DNA of 64,000 nucleotides from Psychrobacter pygoscelis (GTDB taxonomy: Bacteria; Pseudomonadota; Gammaproteobacteria; Pseudomonadales; Moraxellaceae). Below the pieces are notes generated by a model. That model saw only the letters and a list, made by a program, of their open reading frames with translations. It made no database searches and was not told the DNA's origin. The DNA lies in NCBI RefSeq assembly GCF_004335015.1, contig NZ_RQRU01000001.1, positions 930,001 to 994,000 on the forward strand, read 5' to 3'. Shown here piece by piece: positions 1-9,365 of the stretch (its first letter is position 1; the number at the start of each line of letters is the position of its first letter). A program made the translations under genes and the position numbers.

Positions 1-615
1 TATCTACTGCCTAAGGTATTGCCCGCTGTTAAACAACAATATCCAGACTTTCGTTTGACCATCGTTGAAAATCAAACTGAGCGCCTGCTTGAGCAAGTCC
101 GCTACGGTCACATTGATACCGCCGTTATCGCCCTACCTTATGCTGTTGAAGGGCTACATACTTTTGAGTTTTGGACTGAAGACTTCTTTGCCGTTTTCCC
201 TAGTGATGACTTTCATGCCAAGCTAGACACCATCGATGCCGATGAGCTTACTACCGCCAACTTAATGCTGTTAGGCGAAGGTCACTGCTTGACCGATCAA
301 GCACTATCAGTATGTCACTTTGACAAAGATGCCATGAAATCTAACTTCTCAGACGCCAGTCTAAATACGCTTATTCAAATGGCTCTGGCGGGCATGGGCA
401 CCACATTAGTTCCCGAAATGGCTCTTGATCAGCTGCATCTTCAGAATCAAAATGCTACGGCCATCCCCTTGGCAGAAGAAGGGCCGCATCGGCGCATTGC
501 CTTTGTCACTCGCTTAAACTATGCGCGGGTAGACGACGTTAATTTATTAGGATCTGTGTTTAAGAACGCACTAATTGCTGATAGAGACCGCGATAGAGGT
601 ACGCCAGAGAGCTAG
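1..615 (+). CDS. oxyR: OxyR-type LysR regulator, C-terminal part (5' truncated by window edge)
   Basis: This is the effector-binding half of a LysR-type regulator that senses hydrogen peroxide and activates antioxidant genes. The reading frame is already open at base 1, so the DNA-binding N-terminus lies outside the window. The segment GHCLTDQALSVC places two cysteines nine residues apart (about residues 96 and 105 of the fragment). This matches the redox pair Cys199/Cys208 of E. coli OxyR, including the surrounding GHC-L-DQA pattern. The rest reads as the periplasmic-binding-protein-like fold of the family. The C-terminal tail ends in a charged Arg/Asp-rich stretch. The next gene follows on the same strand after about 60 bases and is probably unrelated in function. 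Confidence 0.9.
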   Translation, partial: YLLPKVLPAVKQQYPDFRLTIVENQTERLLEQVRYGHIDTAVIALPYAVEGLHTFEFWTEDFFAVFPSDDFHAKLDTIDADELTTANLMLLGEGHCLTDQALSVCHFDKDAMKSNFSDASLNTLIQMALAGMGTTLVPEMALDQLHLQNQNATAIPLAEEGPHRRIAFVTRLNYARVDDVNLLGSVFKNALIADRDRDRGTPES

Positions 616-676
616 CATAGCTGTGAGATGTATCTGTCTTAGCGAGACGTAAAAGCAACGACGACTAGGGGATGAA

Positions 677-1396
677 ATGACAGAGTCGCAAGAGGACATC
701 TGGCACAAAAATAGGTGGCAATCTGCGCTTACTGTGTCTCCAATCTCGCTCAGATCACGGTTCATCTCGCACCTTACCACGCTAGCAATCGATATTTATA
801 CCGAGGATAGTGAGAGGCTCTGGAATGACATTGCTCAGCGCTATACGGAGCCGCAGCGTTATTATCATTCGCTGGAGCACTTAGACTATTTGTTTGCTCA
901 CTTTGATTGTGTAGCGCACGATCTTAAGCAGCCCAGTATTGTGGCTTTGGCATTGTTTTATCACGATGTTATCTACGAGCCAAAGCCTCAACCCAAGCAG
1001 GACAGTAATGAGCTAAGAAGCGCTGAGCATGCTGCGCGCCAGCTTGCGGGTTATTTAGCGGCTGACCAAATTAAACAAATTAGTTCGCTTATATTAATGA
1101 CTGAATCTCATCAATTAGATGAGGTTGATAACCGTGCCCGTGACGCAGCCTACTTATTGGATTTGGACTTGAGCATCCTTGGTGCCTCATGGTCTAAGTA
1201 TAACGCCTACGCTAAAGCGGTACGCCAAGAGTATCATCATGTGACTGATGCCCTCTACCAATCAGGGCGAACTGCGGTATTGGCAGGACTGCTCGCCAAG
1301 CCAAGACTGTATTTGACGCCCTATTTTTATGAGCGCCTTGAGCAGCAAGCTAGAGGTAATATCAATCAAGAGCTAGCAGCTTTGCACGCAGAATAA
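677..1396 (+). CDS. HD-domain metal-dependent phosphohydrolase (COG4339-like)
   Basis: A 239-residue soluble protein with HD-superfamily metal-ligand motifs: YHSLEH at residues 63-68 and the FYHDVIY segment at 94-100, followed by a downstream DLDLSILG segment. This arrangement matches the small stand-alone predicted HD hydrolases often found beside unrelated genes. The natural substrate of this group is not established. The start at 677 gives an N-terminal extension of roughly 40 residues before the conserved part, so a later start is possible. The 3' end overlaps the convergent methyltransferase gene by 35 bases, so both coding ends share sequence. Confidence 0.8.
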   Translation: MTESQEDIWHKNRWQSALTVSPISLRSRFISHLTTLAIDIYTEDSERLWNDIAQRYTEPQRYYHSLEHLDYLFAHFDCVAHDLKQPSIVALALFYHDVIYEPKPQPKQDSNELRSAEHAARQLAGYLAADQIKQISSLILMTESHQLDEVDNRARDAAYLLDLDLSILGASWSKYNAYAKAVRQEYHHVTDALYQSGRTAVLAGLLAKPRLYLTPYFYERLEQQARGNINQELAALHAE

Positions 1397-2033
1397 CAAA
1401 AAGCTCACTACCTTGCCGTGCAGGATGCGAGTTATAACAGCGCTGCATGACCTCAATCTCAAAATACGGTGCAAATAACGCCCGATACTCTGCTTCACTG
1501 CCGCCAAATGGCGGTGTCATACTCGAAAACTCCCTATCGAACAATACCCCGACCAGCTTACCATTGGCCTTTAGCAGCGCATGCATCTGCCGAACGTATT
1601 CTACTCGCCATTGCGGCTCAATCGCACAAAAAAAGGTCTGCTCAATAGCCAGATCAAACTGATACTGCTCAGAGGATAACTTAAAGAAATCTGCACAGAC
1701 CAGATGATCTTTAGGAAAATCAGGGTGACTATTGGCAAAATTATTGAGCGGCGCTGCAGCAATATCAAACACCGTTACTCGATCAAAGTCTAGCTCATGC
1801 AAATAGCCGACCTCATAGGCGTTCCCTGCCCCTGCCACCATAATATCAAGTGACTTGGCAGACGCTGGAAGCTGATCGATATAGGCTTTTATCGGTGGCG
1901 ACACTTGACCCATATCCCACTTTAGCTCGCCTGCTGCATAGCGCTGCTGCCAGAAGTCAGCGTCTATTTTAATGTCACGCTTAATCACGCCATTTGCGTG
2001 AAAGTGTTCACTTTTACCGCTTAGCTCATCCAT
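1362..2033 (-). CDS. TPMT-family SAM-dependent methyltransferase
   Basis: A 223-residue protein of the thiopurine S-methyltransferase fold, probably a cytosolic SAM-dependent methyltransferase. The N-terminal pattern FWQQRYAAGELKWDMGQ (about residues 27-43) is typical of the family. The SAM-binding motif I appears as MVAGAGNAYEV near residue 65, followed by an acidic turn (VTVFDIA) and the aromatic stretch around EQTFFCAI. An AGAGAG-like GAG replaces the more usual GCG. The start at 2033 is preceded by a good Shine-Dalgarno run (AGAGAGG on the minus strand). Substrate cannot be read from sequence. Bacterial members act on thiols, halides or metalloids. It converges on and overlaps the HD-domain gene. 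Confidence 0.82.
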   Translation of the reverse strand: MDELSGKSEHFHANGVIKRDIKIDADFWQQRYAAGELKWDMGQVSPPIKAYIDQLPASAKSLDIMVAGAGNAYEVGYLHELDFDRVTVFDIAAAPLNNFANSHPDFPKDHLVCADFFKLSSEQYQFDLAIEQTFFCAIEPQWRVEYVRQMHALLKANGKLVGVLFDREFSSMTPPFGGSEAEYRALFAPYFEIEVMQRCYNSHPARQGSELFVILRAKLLALD

Positions 2034-2068
2034 GAGACCTCTCTATTCTTAATGCTCAGTATTAATTA

Positions 2069-2749
2069 TTAATCAATGTTGGCTGGTCTCTGACTAGCCG
2101 TAGCTTTACCCGCCAGCATATCATGCCAGTATCGATAGTCGGGCATCACCTTTGCCACCGCTTGCCAAAAGTCAGGGCTATGGTTGGCATGATGTAGATG
2201 GCACAGCTCATGGACAATGACATATTCGGTACAGTCGATGGGGAATGCTGGAAGATAGACGGACAACCAGACGCGCCGTGCCTTGACATTACAGCTGCCC
2301 CAACGCGTACTCATCTTTTTAATACGCTGCTCGCTCGCCCACTGTCCAACAATAGGCTGCCATTTGGCAAATAAAGAAGGCATAACTTGTGATAGCTCTT
2401 GCCGATACCACTCAAGGCGCTGCGCCTCTTCCATAGTAATGGACTGCTCTTTGCCCCAAAGCCTGACAGTTTCAGACCTTTGATATTGATCGCGAGAGTG
2501 ATGCGCCGCCACTATTTTAGGATGCTGAGTCAGTACCCACTCTAAGCGCTGAGTAATAGCGGCTGCTACTTTTTGCGAGCTTAGTTTAGAGGGTGCTGAG
2601 ACAGCCAAAAGGTTGGGTTTTAGGCGGAAGTTAATATTTTTAACCCGCTTATGTCTAACTTGTAGCCTGATCCCTGCAGCGGCTAATTGCTCGTGAAGAG
2701 GCTGATAAATTAGTGAGTGGTGCGCTTCACGATGATGAGGTTTTAGCAT
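2069..2749 (-). CDS. YgjP-like (DUF45) zinc metallopeptidase
   Basis: A 226-residue predicted zinc-dependent protease of the YgjP/WLM-related group. The zinc motif HELCH sits at about residues 178-182 and is followed by HHANHSPDFW, the conserved third-ligand region. An upstream RWGSC signature (in TRWGSCN) is also characteristic. There is no signal peptide, so it is expected in the cytosol. It lies 35 bases upstream of the methyltransferase on the same strand, so the two may be co-transcribed. Function in bacteria is poorly known and no substrate is proposed. Confidence 0.85.
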   Translation of the reverse strand: MLKPHHREAHHSLIYQPLHEQLAAAGIRLQVRHKRVKNINFRLKPNLLAVSAPSKLSSQKVAAAITQRLEWVLTQHPKIVAAHHSRDQYQRSETVRLWGKEQSITMEEAQRLEWYRQELSQVMPSLFAKWQPIVGQWASEQRIKKMSTRWGSCNVKARRVWLSVYLPAFPIDCTEYVIVHELCHLHHANHSPDFWQAVAKVMPDYRYWHDMLAGKATASQRPANID

Positions 2750-2822
2750 AGGCAGGATATTTTTTGTAGGTATATGGGCTTAGGCATATAGGTACAGGCG
2801 TATGGACAAGACATATAGCGGC

Positions 2823-4283
2823 TTAAAGCGCTTGCAGATGATTATCAAAGGACATCTTATGATAGACCGACTTGATAAAGACTTGCCAAGTGCTATTGGC
2901 TGATTGATCCTCGCGACTATTTTTACTACAAGCTGCCGTGTCTTTGACTGAGTTAGCCGACTCAGGTTTAACCAGTAATGAGGTAATGCTACCTTGACCA
3001 TCGCTCACGATAAATCCTGCATCGGTGCTTACTGCGGTATTAATTACCGCAGCACCAGCGCAGTCAGGTAAATCAGTAATGTCTATCAAGGTACGCGTCG
3101 TCAGGTCAAATACAGCCGCACAACCGCCAATAGGACTGGTTGCACATAAAAGGTTATGCGCTGAATCGATGGCGACACTAGCGATATATTGGTGAAAGCA
3201 ATGCCACTGAGCTTTTGGCACCTGTAGAGCAGTAAAGCTTGAGTCGCCGCGGCTATGGGTTAAAACTAAAGGTACATTATCGTGCTTCGGCCCTTGATAT
3301 TGAATACCAATCATCACCATACCATTGTCATGAATCGCCAAGTGGCGCACGCTCATCTGATTATGCTCAGGCTCAATTTGCTCTAATAGCGTACCATCAT
3401 GACAGTTGAGATAGACCAGCGAGGGCCGCATACTTTCAAGATTCAGCTCTTCTCGAGAGGCTTTTTCTGTCTTGATACCACCATTAGCAATGATTAGCGT
3501 CTCGCCATCAGGATGCATGACCAGCTCATGTGGCCCAATACCATGAGAGTCAAACTCCGCGACCTTTTGGTAGTTTTGCTGAGCATCATAAACCCCAATT
3601 TTACCGGCGAGCGTCAGTGTATCATTCTCGGTTACAAACAACTGCCTACCATCTAAGCTGTAGCAAGCATGACCATAAAAGTGCCGGTCAGCTTGAGCGC
3701 TGATCGAATGTCGAATCTGACCAGTAGCCGTGTCTAAGACCCAAAAATGCTCACTTGGTCTACGGCCCATAACCACCACCTCTCTATGAGGTGTGCCTTC
3801 ATTGATAGTCACGGTAGGAGCGATACTGGGCTGAACGACAATATCATGAACCCGCTCAGACATGGGGGCCTGCCAGACGATATTACGCTCATGATCTAAC
3901 CCCACCACCCCATAACCACCATCGACTAAGGCAGCAACCCCACTGACCCAGCTAACGCTACTCAAACTATTGCCTGTCTGAGCAGCTGAAGTAAGGCTAG
4001 CTTGTCCATCGAAGGGACAAGATACCGCAGCGCTGCAACTTTTGATAGCCTCTGGACTGCTATTAGTTGCCGGCGCCGCATAAGACTGCTTGAAAGCCTG
4101 AAGCCCAGCCTGACAAGCTTGAGTCAATGCTACCAGCTCGCCTCTTACCCCTATGGCATAATCCATAAGCTTAGCGTCTTTTTGTGATTGCCGTCTGTAT
4201 TGATGATGGGCAGCGACAAGGGTCGTAGTTCCTAGTAAGGACCAAGCGAGTGTCTTTGCCGTCTGCCGGATTGGCTCAATCAT
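2823..4283 (-). CDS. DUF1513 beta-propeller protein of the iron cluster
   Basis: A 486-residue protein with an N-terminal hydrophobic segment (about residues 8-25), suggesting export or membrane anchoring, followed by repeats typical of a DUF1513 propeller. Recognisable pieces include YGHACYS, GIGPHELVMHPDG and VRHLAIHDNG, all family hallmarks. DUF1513 proteins usually accompany imelysins and di-heme DUF1111 proteins in iron-regulated operons. Their exact role is unknown. The start at 4283 lies 3 bases after the imelysin stop, and the GGTGAT at that gene's end can serve as ribosome site, so translation is probably coupled. A serine/cysteine-containing insert near residues 70-100 and a polar C-terminal tail are extra to the usual fold. 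Confidence 0.83.
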   Translation of the reverse strand: MIEPIRQTAKTLAWSLLGTTTLVAAHHQYRRQSQKDAKLMDYAIGVRGELVALTQACQAGLQAFKQSYAAPATNSSPEAIKSCSAAVSCPFDGQASLTSAAQTGNSLSSVSWVSGVAALVDGGYGVVGLDHERNIVWQAPMSERVHDIVVQPSIAPTVTINEGTPHREVVVMGRRPSEHFWVLDTATGQIRHSISAQADRHFYGHACYSLDGRQLFVTENDTLTLAGKIGVYDAQQNYQKVAEFDSHGIGPHELVMHPDGETLIIANGGIKTEKASREELNLESMRPSLVYLNCHDGTLLEQIEPEHNQMSVRHLAIHDNGMVMIGIQYQGPKHDNVPLVLTHSRGDSSFTALQVPKAQWHCFHQYIASVAIDSAHNLLCATSPIGGCAAVFDLTTRTLIDITDLPDCAGAAVINTAVSTDAGFIVSDGQGSITSLLVKPESANSVKDTAACSKNSREDQSANSTWQVFIKSVYHKMSFDNHLQAL

Positions 4284-4286
4284 GGA

Positions 4287-5483
4287 TCAATCACCATCGG
4301 TACTATTGAAGCCAACGCGAATACCCAGCGCTGGGATAAGCTCACGCTTGATAACTTGAGTGACTTCGGTGAGATGGTTGTATAGCTTTTGCTGAGTATC
4401 TTTATCTGCTTTAGTAATATCGTCTGGCATCTGTGCTAGCAGTGTCGAGGTCTCAGACAGTGCTGACGATAGCTTATCTCCGACGGCATTGCCAGTATCG
4501 TTACCTTGTAAGATAGCCGTCAACACCGGGTCAGTCAGCGCTTTATTAAGGGTAGCAATCTTGGCATTGATAATAGCGCGACTTTGACCAGCAGTAGCAG
4601 CGGGCACATGACCTTTGGGATTACCAGTTAATCCTAGAGGCTGGTCCACAGCGCTTGATTTTAGTGTCTCTATCAAGGACAGTAGCGAGTTTACCCACTG
4701 ATTAAGTCCTTGATCTGAGCTGGCGGTTTTATCGATAGCCAGTAAGCTTACCGAATTCTCTTTCCATGTTGTTTCAATATTTTTTAGTCTTATACTCAGA
4801 GCTTCGCTAGCACTAATGACATAGGCACACTGACTAGCACTTAAGCTATCATTGGCAAAGAGGGCTTCTTCTAATCCTGGTACCCCTTGGACAATAGCAC
4901 TCTCTTGCGCCAGCTGATCGGATGTAAGATTAGGATTGGCACTAATTAAGTCTGCTACTCCATTATGTACCAGACCACGCTCATCAGGATAGTAGTTAAT
5001 ATAGAGGTTACTCATGCTTTGGGTAGCAGGACCGAAGTTGATCATCTCAGCACTGGCCCAAGCTTGAGCCAACTTGATCCACTGCCCTCGTAGCTCCTTG
5101 AGCGGCGTACCTTGAACAGAGCCAGCGGCACAATGCTTCTTAGCCAAGGTATTGAGCATATCACTTTGCACTATCGCATCATGATAAGCTGGAATGATGA
5201 GGTCATTTGCTACGTGGGTGAGATAAGTCTGTTGTGTCTCTGCTGAGACTGTCACAGCAGTGCCCGTTCCTGTGGCGCTTGTACTAGGCGTAGCAGCGGT
5301 ATTGGTCGATTCAGCGGTATTGGTCGCTGATTGAGCAGGTGTAGTGGGCTCAGTACTACTGGCTTCACTCTGAGTAGGCTCAGTGTCAGCACTGTTAGGC
5401 TCGTCACTAGGCTTAGTACAACTAATCAGTACGCCTGCACTAATGGCTGACAGTACCATGGCAATAGCATGATGTTTTTTCAT
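4287..5483 (-). CDS. Imelysin-family periplasmic lipoprotein, divergent second copy
   Basis: A 398-residue lipoprotein. The start is set at 5483 (MKKHH) because a typical signal peptide with lipobox LISC begins there. The upstream in-frame extension is AT-rich and unlike coding sequence. After the cysteine comes a Thr/Ser/Ala-rich linker of about 65 residues, then an imelysin (peptidase M75-like) helical domain, ending near LGIRVGFNSTDGD. The canonical GxHxxE motif is not kept: the equivalent place reads GVPGLEEALF. Family members are linked to iron uptake. This copy sits between the di-heme protein (156-base gap) and the DUF1513 gene. Probable role: periplasmic iron handling with its neighbours; protease activity should not be assumed. 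Confidence 0.82.
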   Translation of the reverse strand: MKKHHAIAMVLSAISAGVLISCTKPSDEPNSADTEPTQSEASSTEPTTPAQSATNTAESTNTAATPSTSATGTGTAVTVSAETQQTYLTHVANDLIIPAYHDAIVQSDMLNTLAKKHCAAGSVQGTPLKELRGQWIKLAQAWASAEMINFGPATQSMSNLYINYYPDERGLVHNGVADLISANPNLTSDQLAQESAIVQGVPGLEEALFANDSLSASQCAYVISASEALSIRLKNIETTWKENSVSLLAIDKTASSDQGLNQWVNSLLSLIETLKSSAVDQPLGLTGNPKGHVPAATAGQSRAIINAKIATLNKALTDPVLTAILQGNDTGNAVGDKLSSALSETSTLLAQMPDDITKADKDTQQKLYNHLTEVTQVIKRELIPALGIRVGFNSTDGD

Positions 5484-5639
5484 AAGTGTCTCATAATTAA
5501 AATTATTTAATAATAGGGATAACAATGACTCATTTAATATAAAAGATAAAGCATTATATCTTATTAGAATAATTGGCAGCGAGCGCACGCAGGAACAGTC
5601 GCTACCTTCTTGTCATTCATGCATTATAGGTTGCGACGG

Positions 5640-7304
5640 TTACAAAGATTGTAAAAATGCCGTCAAGGCTTCGCGGCCTTTTTTGTCAAGCTTGAGTACC
5701 TTTTGCTTTTGCGCCTCAGCCTCACCACCATGCCACAATACGGCTTCCATAGGGGTGCGCGCTCTACCATCATGCAAGAAGGTCGCTTGTGGGTCTACAG
5801 TTTGCGCCAGACCAATCCCCCAAAGTGCAGGGGTTCGCCATTCATAAGAGGTGGCCAAAAACTCAACTTGAGCGTCTTTGGGAGGCAGCTCACCCGCGAT
5901 CGTTCTGTCCGCTAAGTCATCGCCCATATCGTGTAGCAGCATATCAGTATAAGGATAGATAATCTGACCATGCTGCTCTAAGCGGTCATCATCTGTAGTC
6001 GGTAGCTTATAGCGCGGCGTATGACATTGAATACAGCCCATATCATAAAACTGCCGTTTTCCTGCTAGTACCTGCGGATCATCCGCGTTACGGCGATTAG
6101 GTACGGCCAAGTTACGGGTATAAAATTCCACGAATTTAGCGACGTCGTTACTCACCTCGACTGGTGACTCTCCATCCCCTTGGTCATCCGCGCCTGTAGA
6201 TGCCTCTAGACAGGCTGATTGTGCTTTGGTACATGACTCCACAGGTCGAATGCGTGACGTCAGTCCCATATCCTCATTAAAGGCGCTTTGGTTTTGAGTG
6301 ATAAGCTTGGTCTGCCCTGCTTTCCAGCCAAATCGTCCTAAGGCTGTCTTTCCCGTCTGCGGGTCTAATACCCAGTTGTACTTCCCTGAGACGTCATTGT
6401 TATCTTTATCTGTCTCATCTGCTTGTCGCTTGATGGCTTGTTCTGGGATTTGCTCAAGCAGTCCTAGACCAATCATGGGTAGCGCTACCCTTGGGGACAC
6501 CATAAGCGCCTTATCAAACTCACCGTAGCCTGGATTGGTGAGATTAAAAGTAGGTCGGCGCAGGGTTTCGACATGACCATCAGCAAAGGTAACCGGCACA
6601 TCAGACCACTTTACCGCGATCTTAGCTTCTGCAGGCACGCCTTGAATACCACGGTCTTGTAGCTGACCACCATAGACTGCATGCGGAATCTTTTCAATCA
6701 TGGAGGCTTGTAGTTTTTGCTGCTGTTCAGGGGTGGTTGCAGGCATCGCTAGACGGATCAGTAGACTGTCTGCATCGTCCTCAGCATTTAATGGAGCATG
6801 ACCACGGCCATCTTTAATATGACAGGACTGACAAGCAGCCACATTGAATAATGGTCCTAATCCATCACGACTATCGGTACTGGCAGGCGCAACGACCCAA
6901 GGCTGTTTAAAAAAGGCATTACCAATAAAGAAGTTACCTTTTCGCGAAGCCGAGATATTGGATGACGGCTTGGAGTAGCTCTCCGCACTGGTAATACTGA
7001 TGCCAGTATCACCGCCCTGCTTTACTTCTCGGGGATCAAAGGTAATAAGTGTCTGATACGGCACCTCAGCAAGCTCTTCAATGGTTTGCTGACGAGCATT
7101 AAGAGCGTTTTCACCGCTTGTCTTAGCACCCTTGTCAGCCGTAGTGGTTGTGGCCTGATCCCCTGCAGCTGGTGCATTATCATCATTGACTGGCTGACAG
7201 GCAGAAAGTAGCAATATGGCACTCCCTAGGATAAGTGGCGAAAAAAACTGTTGCCCACCTGACCCTACTTGAGTTTCTTTCATAAATCTACCACTAAACT
7301 TCAT
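5640..7304 (-). CDS. Di-heme oxidoreductase-like lipoprotein (DUF1111)
   Basis: A 554-residue exported c-type cytochrome of the DUF1111 'thiol oxidoreductase/di-heme' family. Two heme-attachment motifs are visible: CQSCH near residue 157 and CIQCH near residue 426. The N-terminus has a lipobox-like LLSACQ. The start at ATG 7304 is chosen over a GTG two codons earlier because AAAGGA then lies at proper spacing. Maturation would need the Ccm system, and ccmABCDE is encoded at 41.6-45.0 kb. As first gene after the Fur-like site near 7.42 kb it probably heads an operon with imelysin 2 and DUF1513. A redox role in periplasmic iron uptake is inferred from context. Confidence 0.88.
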   Translation of the reverse strand: MKFSGRFMKETQVGSGGQQFFSPLILGSAILLLSACQPVNDDNAPAAGDQATTTTADKGAKTSGENALNARQQTIEELAEVPYQTLITFDPREVKQGGDTGISITSAESYSKPSSNISASRKGNFFIGNAFFKQPWVVAPASTDSRDGLGPLFNVAACQSCHIKDGRGHAPLNAEDDADSLLIRLAMPATTPEQQQKLQASMIEKIPHAVYGGQLQDRGIQGVPAEAKIAVKWSDVPVTFADGHVETLRRPTFNLTNPGYGEFDKALMVSPRVALPMIGLGLLEQIPEQAIKRQADETDKDNNDVSGKYNWVLDPQTGKTALGRFGWKAGQTKLITQNQSAFNEDMGLTSRIRPVESCTKAQSACLEASTGADDQGDGESPVEVSNDVAKFVEFYTRNLAVPNRRNADDPQVLAGKRQFYDMGCIQCHTPRYKLPTTDDDRLEQHGQIIYPYTDMLLHDMGDDLADRTIAGELPPKDAQVEFLATSYEWRTPALWGIGLAQTVDPQATFLHDGRARTPMEAVLWHGGEAEAQKQKVLKLDKKGREALTAFLQSL

Positions 7305-7400
7305 AACCACTTCCTTTAAAGGCTTATTAGTACTTTGACTTTACTGACTACGTTAGAGCTGATAATTTCAGCTACTTATTAAAAGCCAAGCTGCCAATTA

Positions 7401-7431
7401 AGTATATTAAGTATTAATGATACTCATTACA
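7401..7431 (-). promoter_or_regulatory. Fur-box-like operator upstream of the di-heme/imelysin/DUF1513 operon
   Basis: Bases 7415-7429 read TAATGATACTCATTA. This differs from the core of the Fur consensus (TAATGATAATCATTA) at one position, and about 14 of 19 bases match across the full box 7413-7431. On the minus strand a possible -10 (TATACT, plus-strand 7401-7406) follows, with only a weak -35. The site lies about 110 bases before the start of the di-heme gene. Iron repression is inferred from the motif and from known control of this gene family. Confidence 0.6.
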
Positions 7432-7498
7432 TATATTATACGCTTACTTAGGTTATGGATATAAGCCCTATACTCTACTTATCCATGACTTAAACGTA

Positions 7499-7536
7499 TA
7501 AGACACACTGCCAGTAACCTCTGACAGTGTGTCTTA
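7499..7536. terminator. Long perfect hairpin between imelysin 1 and the di-heme gene
   Basis: A 12-bp perfect inverted repeat (TAAGACACACTG at 7499-7510 and its complement at 7525-7536) encloses a 14-base loop. It lies about 220 bases downstream of the imelysin 1 stop. There is no real T-run on either strand, so it may act as a weak terminator or an mRNA-stabilising 3' structure rather than a classic terminator. Confidence 0.45.
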
Positions 7537-7756
7537 TTTAACTCAATTAATAATTTAGGATCAAGAAGCTAGTACAAAGACAGTGATAGCGTAATGTCGC
7601 TGCCATCAATGCCCTGATATCTTTGTCGCTGCTATCAGTGTCACTGTGGTAAGCTCAACTTTAAAGATTGCTTGCTGCTACAAGTAACCCTAAAAGCTCC
7701 TTTATCCAGCCACATAAGTCACAGCTTATGACTATGGCTTCTGACCACTATAAGTA

Positions 7757-9232
7757 TTAGAACTGTGAGCCAGCGTCCGCGTCTAGATTGTCGATACCCA
7801 CAGCATTAGCTGCATTCTCAATACCAGCTGTCGCTTCTTTTAGGCTATTGATAGCCTCTTCAATCCAACCACGGCGTACATTTTGTTCTTCTGCTGAGAT
7901 ATTTTGCTTGCTAGCTTGAGCGGCGGTAGCGATCATCTGATCCACTTTAATACCGTCATTCTCGCCTTTATCCACGATCACCTTAAAGCTGTCATCGACC
8001 TTTTTGAAGTCACCCGCTAATTTATCAGCAGCTTCTTTATGACCTGTATCCATTAGGTACTGCTTAAGACCGTAGCCACCTACACTCTGACCAGCGACTG
8101 TCTTATAGCTACCATTAAAGATATTGTCGATACCACGAGCATTGTTAGCATAGCTTAAATGCGTCAAATCACTAAAGCACTCATGCTCATCTTCGGTAGA
8201 ACCAGTTACGAAGGCCACCTGCATGCGCTCTGATGCCAGCTCGCCTAATGACAGGCTGCCCATCTGATACATAATCTGACGAAGAGCATTGTTGTCTTTA
8301 CGAGCCATCAAGTCACTACGAAGCGTGTCACTGCTATCAGGCTGCCACTGAGCTACCATATCTTTTAGGTCGCTAACCAAAAGCTCAGCAGCCGCTTTTA
8401 GATATTCACCGCGGCGCTCACAGATAGTCGTACCACTATTGACAGTGTCGCCACTAGTACATTTGCCATCTTCAGTAGCATAGTCACTTACTGGGCGGTT
8501 ACCAGCGCCAGGTCCCGTACCATTAGTATCTTGGCCCCAAAGCAAGAACTCAATAGCATGATAACCTGTGGTGACATTGGCTTCACTACCACCGATTTCA
8601 TTCATCTCAGCTAATAGCTCAGGTGTGATCTCTTTAGTATCTTGCTGAATGCTACCGACAGTAATGCTATCACTATTGATAATATTATCTTTAGCGTTAT
8701 ACTCGCCTTGATAGTCAGCACTGACATAATCGATTAATGCTTCGTCTAGTGGCCAAGCATTGACCTGACCTTCCCAACCATCGACACTACCGATGTTGCG
8801 TTTATCATTGGCAGTGACAAAGCCTTCATCAAAGCGGAAGACTTCTGTTTGAGAATAGGGTTGACGCGCGGCTTTATAGGCAGCTTTGGCGGCTTCTAAA
8901 TTAGCTTCAGTCGGCGTTTCAACAAAGGTATCAATGGCCGATTCAAGTTTTATCGCGCCCTCGAGAGCATCTTCATAACTTGCCTGTGCCATATCCGCAT
9001 AGCTGACCAGTAAGCGGTCGATATGAGCGTCGTTTGTCGCTCCAGCAGCAGCTTGCTCAGCTGAACCTTCAGTCTCAACCACTTGAGCATCAGTCTCCTC
9101 TGGTGTCTCATCTAATTTTTTTGTACAGCCAGACAGTGTCAATGTAGCAGCCAAAGCCATTACTAAGGCCGTGGGTAAGGTATTTAAAGATCGACTTTTA
9201 TTTACAATTTTCTTTGAAATAGTAAAGTTCAT
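7757..9232 (-). CDS. Imelysin-family lipoprotein (IrpA-like), canonical copy
   Basis: A 491-residue exported protein. The start at 9232 (MNFTISKK) is chosen because it gives a signal peptide with lipobox LSGC, while upstream codons are AT-rich non-coding-like. A Glu/Thr/Asp-rich linker follows the cysteine. The conserved GxHxxE motif is intact as GYHAIEFLLWGQD near residue 225. The C-terminal half carries the second four-helix repeat of the imelysin fold. Imelysins are iron-regulated periplasmic or outer-membrane proteins needed for iron uptake in several bacteria; the mechanism is not settled. A Fur box overlaps a near-consensus promoter 150 bases upstream. This gene has its own transcription unit, separate from the di-heme operon downstream. 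Confidence 0.9.
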   Translation of the reverse strand: MNFTISKKIVNKSRSLNTLPTALVMALAATLTLSGCTKKLDETPEETDAQVVETEGSAEQAAAGATNDAHIDRLLVSYADMAQASYEDALEGAIKLESAIDTFVETPTEANLEAAKAAYKAARQPYSQTEVFRFDEGFVTANDKRNIGSVDGWEGQVNAWPLDEALIDYVSADYQGEYNAKDNIINSDSITVGSIQQDTKEITPELLAEMNEIGGSEANVTTGYHAIEFLLWGQDTNGTGPGAGNRPVSDYATEDGKCTSGDTVNSGTTICERRGEYLKAAAELLVSDLKDMVAQWQPDSSDTLRSDLMARKDNNALRQIMYQMGSLSLGELASERMQVAFVTGSTEDEHECFSDLTHLSYANNARGIDNIFNGSYKTVAGQSVGGYGLKQYLMDTGHKEAADKLAGDFKKVDDSFKVIVDKGENDGIKVDQMIATAAQASKQNISAEEQNVRRGWIEEAINSLKEATAGIENAANAVGIDNLDADAGSQF

Positions 9233-9365
9233 ATGCGTAAGAATCCTATAATAAAATTTAATAAGTCTGATAAGACTATCTTTACCAGCAATATTGTCTA
9301 TAATCAAAGTTATACAATAAAACTTCTGTAATAATAAATATAACTAAATCTACAATTAATTAGGA

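Larger units (their letters stand above)
7305..7756. other. Intergenic region with Fur-like operator and hairpin
   Basis: A 452-base AT-rich spacer between two minus-strand genes of the iron cluster. It holds a Fur-box-like site near the di-heme gene and a long perfect hairpin at 7499-7536, both listed separately. No further open frame looks coding. Confidence 0.6.

Noticed and set aside
2780..3001. A 73-codon minus-strand frame at the end of the DUF1513 gene
   Set aside because: It lies mostly within the DUF1513 coding region in another frame and has no ribosome site or family resemblance.
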